Shown here: piece after piece, positions 1 to 5,528 of the stretch | How positions within the stretch are numbered: the first letter of the stretch is position 1 | How the letters are laid out: every line of letters begins with the position of its first letter | Assembly (NCBI GenBank): GCA_041946755.1 | Contig: JBHGBB010000228.1 | Location: 1-5,528, forward strand | Direction: 5' to 3' | Length of the DNA: 5,528 nucleotides | Source of the DNA: JBHGBB01 sp041946755 | GTDB taxonomy: Bacteria; UBP4; UBA4092; JAOAEQ01 | The notes under the pieces: generated by a model | Told to the model about the DNA's origin: nothing | The model's input: the letters and a program-made list of their open reading frames with translations, nothing else | Databases searched by the model: none | Translations under genes and position numbers: made by a program

Positions 1-1020
1 CTCCGCGACCGCATGGAAGTATTGCATCTGCCGGGGTATACTGAAGAAGAGAAGTTACAAATTGCGCGAAAATATCTGCTGCCAAAACAGATTAAAGAAA
101 ATGGATTATCCGATAATCTAATTAGTTTTGACGATCAAACGATCCAGAAAGTTATCTCGGATTATACCCGGGAAGCTGGAGTGCGTAATCTCGAACGGGA
201 AATCGGGAATATCTGTCGTAAAGTGGCGCGAAAATATGCGGAATCGATGTCTCCACAGGCGAATGTTCCTACTGATAATAACAACCTTACACAACCGATT
301 ACCGTTGAACAAATAAGTACTCCGGCATCATTTACCAAAAAGCATATCACCGCCGAATCGTTATCAGATTATCTAGGTCCGGCAAAATTTTTCCCGGAAG
401 TAGCCGAACGACAAAGCGAAGTTGGCGTTGCAACCGGCTTGGCATGGACCCAAGCTGGAGGTGAGATTTTGAGTATCGAATCTACTCGCATGCGTGGCAA
501 AAAGGGATTAACGCTAACCGGGCAACTCGGTGATGTGATGAAAGAATCAGCGCAAGCGGCATTATCGTATGTCCGCTCCCGGGCTACTTTATTGGGTATT
601 CAAGAGGATTTTTTTGAAAAATACGATATCCATATTCATGTACCAGCAGGCGCTATTCCAAAAGATGGACCTTCTGCCGGAATAACTATGGCTACTTCGT
701 TAGCCTCGCTATTAAGCGGGAAACCGGTACGAAATGATATCGCTATGACCGGCGAAATAACTTTGCGCGGTAAAGTTTTACCGATCGGCGGGGTCAAAGA
801 AAAGGTCTTAGCTGCACGACGGGCGGGAATTAAAACGGTTATTTTACCGAAGAAGAATGAAAAAGATTTAACTGATGTTCCTGAAGATATCAAACATGAT
901 ATGCGGTTTATTTTCGTTGAGACGATGGATTCGGTATTAAACGAAGCGCTATTAGACTCACCATTGCCGGCAACTCAATCTACTCAGTCTGAACCTGAAT
1001 CCGAAGAATCGAGTTCTTAA
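1..1020 (+). CDS. lon: ATP-dependent Lon protease, C-terminal part (5' end outside window)
   Basis: Lon is a cytosolic hexameric AAA+ protease that unfolds and degrades misfolded and regulatory proteins. The reading frame is open to base 1, so the ATG at 13 is internal: the residues around it (LRDRMEV, then GYTEEEK) match the family's AAA+ small domain. Numbering from that Met, the sensor-2 segment GVRNLER is at about 56-62 with its Arg at 58. The peptidase domain runs from about 112 to 315. Its catalytic Ser is S221 in PKDGPSAG and its Lys is K264 in GGVKEK; this 43-residue spacing equals that of the E. coli Ser679/Lys722 dyad as I recall it. GEITLRG and the C-terminal helices are intact, so the visible part looks functional. 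Walker A and B lie outside the window. Two oddities are a linker about 25 residues longer than in E. coli Lon (about 78-108, rich in N, T, P and Q) and a Ser/Glu-rich tail (316-335). The gene ends in TAA directly before a hairpin and converges on the next gene. Confidence 0.97.
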   Translation, partial: LRDRMEVLHLPGYTEEEKLQIARKYLLPKQIKENGLSDNLISFDDQTIQKVISDYTREAGVRNLEREIGNICRKVARKYAESMSPQANVPTDNNNLTQPITVEQISTPASFTKKHITAESLSDYLGPAKFFPEVAERQSEVGVATGLAWTQAGGEILSIESTRMRGKKGLTLTGQLGDVMKESAQAALSYVRSRATLLGIQEDFFEKYDIHIHVPAGAIPKDGPSAGITMATSLASLLSGKPVRNDIAMTGEITLRGKVLPIGGVKEKVLAARRAGIKTVILPKKNEKDLTDVPEDIKHDMRFIFVETMDSVLNEALLDSPLPATQSTQSEPESEESSS

Positions 1021-1054
1021 CTATTCAGGGCGAACACATAATCGCCCTGAATAG
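1021..1054. terminator. Inverted repeat between convergent genes, probable bidirectional terminator
   Basis: A perfect 13-bp stem (1021-1033 pairs with 1042-1054; arm CTATTCAGGGCGA) encloses an 8-base loop. It starts immediately after the lon TAA and ends 13 bases before the stop codon of the convergent membrane-protein gene, so it fills most of the 47-bp gap. The position and the G+C-rich inner stem (AGGGCGA) suit a terminator serving both strands. No uninterrupted T run follows on either side: the plus side is only moderately T-rich (TTCTTTACTATTTCTTC) and the minus side continues TTAAGAAC. It may therefore be a weak intrinsic terminator or mainly an mRNA 3'-end stabiliser. Confidence 0.7.
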
Positions 1055-1067
1055 AAATGCTTCTTTA

Positions 1068-4000
1068 CTATTTCTTCTTAGTCGGAACTCGTTGTGGCAT
1101 CATGGGCATTGCACCCTGACTTACCTGCTGAAATCGACTATAGTAATAATTCGCTCGTTGCATATCACGTAGAACTCCGCCATAATATTGCGCTAATCGT
1201 AAATAGGGATTCGGATAATTTGGACTCAATTGGATAGCTCGTTCCCACATGGCAACTGCCTGCTCATAGTTTCCTAGTTGCGCATAGGCTACTCCGAGAT
1301 TATCATAAGCATCAATTACCTCCGGTTTAAGATTCAGCGTAGCCATAAATTCATTAATCGCTGCTTGGGTATTTTTCTGCTGCTCTTTTTGAAGCTGCGT
1401 TTGATAATTCGTTCCACTAGAAGTGGTTGATACAGTTTGCATAATTCGATTTGCTTCCTGCATATATAGCATCCCTAAAGAAAAATGTGCCCGGTAGTCA
1501 TTCGCTTCGTTATCATAGGGCCGGTCAGCCGGTTTTCCCAAATTCAATCCCTTCTGGAACATCTCGATCGCCTTTTCACGGTTACCATCTCGGTCATAGA
1601 GTTGGCCGAGTGAAAAATAACTAATTGCTTTTCTAGGCTGGGTACGGATCGCTCTTAAGAATTCTTCTTTCGATTCTTTAAGCATATTATTCTGCATATA
1701 CAAATTACCCAGGTTGATATGCATATTATCCAAGTCCCAACCGGTTTTACTGGTTAAATCAAATTGTTCGAATGCTTTCTTCTTCAGTTCCGGATCGTTT
1801 TTCCGTTCAGCTTCATTATAATATCCTCGCCCAACCAGGAAATGATAATTAGCTACCAGTTCGCGAGTATAATAATCGGTAGACATTTGATAGAAATATT
1901 TATCTAAATCCCGCATTTTACTAAGTGTCCCTGCATAATCCGGTTCCGGCATATTCGGCTTCTTGAGATAATAGACGATACCGCTTGGCAATACCTGCGA
2001 CTGAGCCAAGATCGGAAAATCTTTAAACAAATCTGGATTAAACATTTGTTGTAACATAAAATAGCAAGGCCGAGTTGATTCTGCACAGAGTTTCGCTCGA
2101 GAGTAGTCTTTCAATCGTGCATGGTCATCAGGCCCTAATCGATATTTCATATCCCCAAATTCATGGATCATAATAAACAGATTTTCACCTTCATCATAGA
2201 CTCGTTCTGGTGGAAATCGCTTTTCAACATAACAGAGATAGGCTAAGGCAAAGGTTGGATTATCTCCGATAATATAGATAATTCCTTCCGGGTCCATCGA
2301 ATTAAGGATGTTCATGCCAAAATCATATGCGACCGCATTTCTACTTAAATCGTTATCCTTATAATTCAAACACATAATTATCAACGGAAATAGACAAAGT
2401 AAACCCGCAGCAATATATTTCAGGAAAGGAATCTGTTTGGGTATACTGGCTGATACTCCAGCACCTGGAATAGCCGGATTATTTTGCGGAATAGTACTCC
2501 CGGAAATATTCTGAGATGGTGATACATCCGCAGATTTAAATATATACTTTTTTGCCCATTCAACTAATTGGAGCATGCCAAACGTCATCCAAATAGCAAT
2601 CATTAAATAGCTGGGGATATAAAACACTTGTTGGATATATAATGCATGGTTAGTAGTATTAAAATTCAACAATACAATCAAGCCCGGACCGTACATTAAA
2701 TAGGTTAATAATGTTAAAACAAAGAATTTCCCGTTCTGTTTTAATAATCGATAAGCACCGATACCGGTTAAAGTGAGCCAGAATATACTCCAAATGATTA
2801 TAAAACCAAGCCACCAACCGTGAATCGCTTGCGATGGACTAAATTCGGCTACAAACTCTGCCGGGATTATCCCTTTAACATATCCAAAGAAAGACCCGAA
2901 TTGGCGGAATAAGAAAATCAACCAGGTTTGAATCTGTTCTTTCAATAAATCCCATGGCGCAAAAATACCAAAATATTGTGTAGGTAATGTGCTTAACGGC
3001 CCATATTGCCGTCGTGAAATATGGTTATAGAAATCTTCTAAGGAATGAGGATTGCCCCAACTCATGGTAGGATTACCATCTACTCGTAAGGGGATATAGA
3101 GATATACGCTAATACCAAGAAGGAATAATAATATTGCGTATATTGCAGTTCGGTCTCGTTTTTCCCACCAATAAATCAATAAAGTATACGGCAGAAAGAT
3201 AAGTACGCAGGTAGTAGCTTTGGTTAAAAAAGTATCTCCTACGGGAAGAGGCTGGCCTAAAAAGAATTTCGATATAAAATCGGCAACTCCATAATCTTGG
3301 AAAGCAGTCCCTGGTACTCCACTAGCGATAAAATAAATTATCCCACACGCGACAAAATAACCCAATAAATATAGCAGTTCATGCCGGAATTTCCAATTTC
3401 GTTTTAGACTGCAAACAATAAAAAACGAATAGAACACCGGCATCGCTAAAAAGGTGTTATGGTTGGTTAATCCTAATCCACAAAGCAGATAGAGCAGTAA
3501 GAAATACCGTTTATCCTGAGTTTCACTCCAAGTGAGTAGAACCAGCGTAGTTACGATAATAAAAAATGCATTTAAAACATAAACTTCAGCAATCATTCCT
3601 TGCGCCCAGAACTGGTAACTGAATGCAAAAACCAGTGCGCCTAAGATTGCTACCAGTCGGTGTTTCGCTATCTTGAGCAATAATAAGTAAAGCATATATG
3701 AAGTTGAAGCACCGATTAATACCGCTAGATAATTGCAATGTCCGGCAACATTTTTCCCTGCTGGGAGAAACACCGAAGCGAGTTTCAAGAGGAGAACCCA
3801 AGTCGGATATCCCGGCGGATGAGCGATTCCTAGCGTATACCCCATCGCAGCAAACTCGCCGCTATCACCAACGTAAAGGGTTCGGCAGAATGTTAATGAA
3901 TAGATAATGAGTGGAATAACAAATGTCGGAAGGCCCCAGAGAAGGTCCGATTTGGTAATATCGTGCATAGGTACCCGTTGCACTATCGATTGTTCTTCTA

Positions 4001-4136
4001 CTAAACCATACTCGCGAATGATATGGGTTAATTCTCGCGGAGTAAGGTTAAGCTTTTTTGCTAATTCCGGATTCGGCATTTTGCCATAATTATCCCGCAG
4101 GAACCGGCGTTCATCTTTATTAAGTTTTTTTGACAT
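1068..4136 (-). CDS. DUF2723/TMEM260-type GT-C membrane protein with N-terminal HTH-like domain and C-terminal TPRs
   Basis: This is a 1022-residue membrane protein, probably a lipid-linked-sugar-dependent glycosyltransferase. Family members include eukaryotic TMEM260, an O-mannosyltransferase; bacterial substrates are mostly unknown. Residues 8-45 form a short HTH-like domain (FLRDNYGKM, then ELAKKLNLT, ending REYGL). About 13 hydrophobic helices span 67-590. The first outer loop carries the family signature GDSGEF (90-95, with D91 the likely catalytic acid) and GIAHPPGYP (103-111). A large outer loop has GNP and HISRRQYG (361-379). Positive charges fall on alternate loops (157-160, 245-252, 326-329, 463-470, 529-534), placing the N-terminus in the cytoplasm and the C-terminus outside. 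An alpha/beta segment with IIGDNPTF (622-629) is also typical of the family. TPR repeats fill about 803-1005, and the protein ends in KKK. ATG 4136 has a GAGGT ribosome site. Start and family are well supported; substrate and the role of the N-terminal domain are not known. Confidence 0.88.
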   Translation of the reverse strand: MSKKLNKDERRFLRDNYGKMPNPELAKKLNLTPRELTHIIREYGLVEEQSIVQRVPMHDITKSDLLWGLPTFVIPLIIYSLTFCRTLYVGDSGEFAAMGYTLGIAHPPGYPTWVLLLKLASVFLPAGKNVAGHCNYLAVLIGASTSYMLYLLLLKIAKHRLVAILGALVFAFSYQFWAQGMIAEVYVLNAFFIIVTTLVLLTWSETQDKRYFLLLYLLCGLGLTNHNTFLAMPVFYSFFIVCSLKRNWKFRHELLYLLGYFVACGIIYFIASGVPGTAFQDYGVADFISKFFLGQPLPVGDTFLTKATTCVLIFLPYTLLIYWWEKRDRTAIYAILLFLLGISVYLYIPLRVDGNPTMSWGNPHSLEDFYNHISRRQYGPLSTLPTQYFGIFAPWDLLKEQIQTWLIFLFRQFGSFFGYVKGIIPAEFVAEFSPSQAIHGWWLGFIIIWSIFWLTLTGIGAYRLLKQNGKFFVLTLLTYLMYGPGLIVLLNFNTTNHALYIQQVFYIPSYLMIAIWMTFGMLQLVEWAKKYIFKSADVSPSQNISGSTIPQNNPAIPGAGVSASIPKQIPFLKYIAAGLLCLFPLIIMCLNYKDNDLSRNAVAYDFGMNILNSMDPEGIIYIIGDNPTFALAYLCYVEKRFPPERVYDEGENLFIMIHEFGDMKYRLGPDDHARLKDYSRAKLCAESTRPCYFMLQQMFNPDLFKDFPILAQSQVLPSGIVYYLKKPNMPEPDYAGTLSKMRDLDKYFYQMSTDYYTRELVANYHFLVGRGYYNEAERKNDPELKKKAFEQFDLTSKTGWDLDNMHINLGNLYMQNNMLKESKEEFLRAIRTQPRKAISYFSLGQLYDRDGNREKAIEMFQKGLNLGKPADRPYDNEANDYRAHFSLGMLYMQEANRIMQTVSTTSSGTNYQTQLQKEQQKNTQAAINEFMATLNLKPEVIDAYDNLGVAYAQLGNYEQAVAMWERAIQLSPNYPNPYLRLAQYYGGVLRDMQRANYYYSRFQQVSQGAMPMMPQRVPTKKK

Positions 4137-4140
4137 AATT

Positions 4141-4145
4141 ACCTC
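4141..4145 (-). promoter_or_regulatory. Ribosome binding site of the membrane-protein gene
   Basis: On the minus strand GAGGT lies 4 bases before ATG 4136 (GCGAGGTAATT then ATG). It decides the start: the next plausible Met, residue 57, would remove the HTH-like domain but leave all membrane helices. The clear site at the upstream ATG argues that the domain is part of the translated protein. Confidence 0.7.
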
Positions 4146-4195
4146 GCCATTAAAGTACGCTGTGCATTAAGAAACACTAATAAATTCTGTGTAAC

Positions 4196-4224
4196 TTTAT
4201 GAACCTGGTATCTTTATGGCTCAA
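4196..4224 (-). promoter_or_regulatory. Possible weak sigma-70-type promoter for the membrane-protein gene
   Basis: In the 99-bp spacer upstream of the membrane-protein gene, TTGAGC (4219-4224) and CATAAA (4196-4201) are separated by 17 bases on the minus strand. Each matches 4 of 6 bases of the -35 and -10 consensus. The spacer is AT-rich, so such a match can occur by chance, and the organism's promoter consensus is unknown. There is no clear terminator after the hydrolase gene, so read-through from the ligA operon is an equally good explanation. Confidence 0.25.
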
Positions 4225-4235
4225 CTAGTTAGATT

Positions 4236-4883
4236 TTATAAATATGGATTCGATTGTTTTTCTTCACCAATTGTTGTTGCCGGGCCATGGCCTGGATATA
4301 CCAGATAGGTATCCGGCAACGTTATTATTTTATTCTCAATCGACTCGAATATTTCTTTCTCCGATCCACCAGGTAAATCGGTACGACCGATAGACCCGTT
4401 AAATAAAGTATCTCCGGTTAATATTCGGTCTGATAAAACAAAACATACTCCACCGGGGGAATGACCGGGAGTATGAATGATTTTAATGTCCAAGGCACCA
4501 AGATTATAACAATCGCCATCAGATAAATATTCATCTGCCGGTGGCGAATCGATATTAATAAACTCTAATCCTATCGGTGGTGCGAACGGATGTATTAACC
4601 ATTCTGCATCCGCCTGATGAATTAATATTGGCGCTCCTGTAGCTTGCTTAACCGCTCGATTCGCTCCAATATGGTCAATATGCCCGTGCGAATTAAAGAT
4701 ATATTGTACCTGTAATCGATGCTTTTTGACAACATTAATAATTAATTCTGCATCTCCACCAGGATCGATTATCGCAACTTGATTCGATTTTATGTCTCCG
4801 ACAATATAACAATTCGCTTGAAGTAGACCTACTGGTAAACAACGAAAGAATAGATTGGATTCAGATTGCGTAGATACCGGCAT
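4236..4883 (-). CDS. Metallo-beta-lactamase-fold hydrolase, glyoxalase II-like
   Basis: This is a complete 215-residue cytosolic metal-dependent hydrolase of the small glyoxalase II-like (YcbL-type) group. Family members usually hydrolyse thioesters such as S-lactoylglutathione or related substrates, but the exact substrate cannot be read from sequence. All metal-binding motifs are present: SHGHIDH with H66, H68, D70 and H71; TPGHSPGG with H141; LTGDTLF with D158; and YPGHGP with H199. The group's markers IGRTDLPGGS (165-174) and PATTIGEEKQSNPYL (the C-terminus) are intact. The C-terminal helical domain of classical glyoxalase II, which binds glutathione, is absent, so glutathione need not be the cofactor. 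ATG 4883 is preceded in frame by TAG, and no other start codon occurs before the conserved LPVG.LQANCY region, so the start is fixed. About 10 residues precede that region. The gene follows ligA after only 3 bases and probably shares its transcript. Confidence 0.93.
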   Translation of the reverse strand: MPVSTQSESNLFFRCLPVGLLQANCYIVGDIKSNQVAIIDPGGDAELIINVVKKHRLQVQYIFNSHGHIDHIGANRAVKQATGAPILIHQADAEWLIHPFAPPIGLEFINIDSPPADEYLSDGDCYNLGALDIKIIHTPGHSPGGVCFVLSDRILTGDTLFNGSIGRTDLPGGSEKEIFESIENKIITLPDTYLVYPGHGPATTIGEEKQSNPYL

Positions 4884-4886
4884 CTA

Positions 4887-5528
4887 TTACATCTTCAGTA
4901 ATGATAAGAATTCTGGTTCAGATAAAGTCTTAATTCCTAATGATTTGGCTTTATCCAATTTCGACCCGGGCGATTCTCCAACCACCAAAAAATCGGTGGT
5001 TTTCCCAACGGTAGTAGATACTTTTCCACCTTGTTTTTTGATCAAATCATGTGCTTCTTCCCGACCCATCCTGCTTAAGGTACCAGTAACCACAAAGGTT
5101 TTGCCGGTTATTGCGGTATTCTTGGCGACCACCTTGTTTTCAGTTTCCATATTAACATGAGCTTCTTTCAAACGCATAATTAACTGTCTCGTTTCATCGG
5201 CATGCAAGGTTTGGTAAATACTTTCCGCCACTACTTCACCAATATCAGATATTTCCTGCAACTCTTCAACGGAAGCTTCGATGAGTTTATCCATACTACC
5301 GAAATGTTCTGCAAGGGTATCCCCTGCTCTACGCCCGACATGCCGAATTCCTAACCCGAAAATTAAATCGGACAACGGACGGGATTTACTGGCATTTATT
5401 GCTATCAATATATTATGAGCTGATTTCTCACCCATCCGTTCCAAGCTCAATAGCTTAAAATGGTCTAATGAATATATATCAGCTATATCATGAACAATTT
5501 CTTGGTCAACCAACTGCTCTACCAGTGC
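4887..5528 (-). CDS. ligA: NAD-dependent DNA ligase, C-terminal part (5' end outside window)
   Basis: LigA seals nicks in duplex DNA using NAD+ during replication and repair. Only the last 213 residues are visible; the frame runs off the right edge, so the TTG at 5513 is internal (the upstream residues ALVEQ join the family pattern ALVEQLVDQ). The catalytic adenylation domain (KxDG lysine), OB fold and zinc finger lie outside the window. The visible part holds the helix-hairpin-helix region at about 27-104, including LERMGEKSA, FGLGIRHVG and ISDIGEVVA with their Gly-containing hairpins. The BRCT domain follows at about 141-213, with VVTGTL, QGGKV, TTDFLVVGE and the final LSEPEF. Both end intact, with the usual C-terminus just after the BRCT domain. 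The gene stops with TAA and then an in-frame TAG directly before the hydrolase ATG. The last codons, including a GAAG, would supply the weak ribosome site of that gene. Confidence 0.97.
   Translation of the reverse strand, partial: ALVEQLVDQEIVHDIADIYSLDHFKLLSLERMGEKSAHNILIAINASKSRPLSDLIFGLGIRHVGRRAGDTLAEHFGSMDKLIEASVEELQEISDIGEVVAESIYQTLHADETRQLIMRLKEAHVNMETENKVVAKNTAITGKTFVVTGTLSRMGREEAHDLIKKQGGKVSTTVGKTTDFLVVGESPGSKLDKAKSLGIKTLSEPEFLSLLKM

Noticed and set aside
13..15. ATG as the start of lon
   Set aside because: The frame is open to base 1 with family-like residues (LRDR), and the Lon ATPase domain must precede it. This Met is internal.
3966..3968. Met57 as alternative start of the membrane protein, removing the HTH-like domain
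   Set aside because: ATG 4136 has a well-placed GAGGT site and the 56 upstream residues look like a folded domain, so the longer start is preferred. Met57 is not strictly excluded.
3698..4089. Short plus-strand open frames opposite the membrane-protein gene
   Set aside because: They lie wholly antisense to a well-supported gene, have no recognisable domain or convincing ribosome site, and are explained by the complementary strand of coding sequence.
4236..4883. True beta-lactamase or antibiotic-resistance gene
   Set aside because: The IGRTDLPGGS and HGPATTIGEEK markers place it with glyoxalase II-like hydrolases. There is no signal peptide, and the fold name alone does not imply resistance.
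4980..5001. Inverted repeat AACCACC / GGTGGTT with an 8-base loop followed by TTTT on the plus strand
   Set aside because: It lies inside the ligA BRCT coding region and encodes the conserved TTDFLVV segment. No plus-strand gene ends there, so it is a chance consequence of coding sequence.
5511..5513. TTG as the start of ligA
   Set aside because: The codons up to the window edge (ALVEQ) continue the ligase pattern, and the catalytic domains must lie upstream. This TTG is an internal Leu.
1..5528. A new defence, mobile or RNA-based system
   Set aside because: I found no transposase, integrase, toxin-antitoxin pair, reverse transcriptase, repeat array or structured RNA. Apart from the membrane-protein fusion, the content is housekeeping.

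Overview
The window is a compact, AT-leaning (roughly 40% G+C by eye) bacterial chromosomal segment with four protein genes and very little non-coding DNA. The gene set (a Lon protease, a long DUF2723-type membrane protein with TPR repeats, a glyoxalase II-like hydrolase and an NAD-dependent DNA ligase) is chromosomal and bacterial. DUF2723 membrane proteins carrying TPR tails are frequent in uncultivated, Gram-negative-type phyla. That is only a weak taxonomic hint, and I cannot name the organism. I see no mobile element, phage gene, CRISPR array, tRNA or rRNA.

Layout: bases 1-1020 (+) are the 3' part of lon, cut by the window's left edge, ending in the sensor-2 part of the ATPase and the complete Ser-Lys protease domain. 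A perfect 13-bp inverted repeat (1021-1054) fills the 47-bp gap between lon and the convergent gene on the other strand. Bases 1068-4136 (-) encode a 1022-residue polytopic GT-C-like protein of the DUF2723/TMEM260 type. It has an extra N-terminal segment that looks like a small helix-turn-helix DNA-binding domain and a C-terminal TPR tail. A 99-bp spacer (4137-4235) holds its ribosome binding site and possibly a weak promoter. Bases 4236-4883 (-) encode a complete metallo-beta-lactamase-fold hydrolase of the glyoxalase II-like group. Bases 4887-5528 (-) are the 3' end of ligA (helix-hairpin-helix plus BRCT domains), cut by the right edge.

The three minus-strand genes run in the order ligA, hydrolase, membrane protein. 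ligA and the hydrolase are separated only by an extra stop codon, so they are almost certainly co-transcribed. The membrane protein may be read through from them or have its own promoter. The shared operon implies no obvious common pathway: DNA replication and repair, thiol-ester or other small-molecule hydrolysis, and cell-surface glycosylation. The most unusual item is the fusion of a DNA-binding-like domain to the cytoplasmic end of a 13-helix glycosyltransferase-like protein. The rest is ordinary housekeeping sequence.
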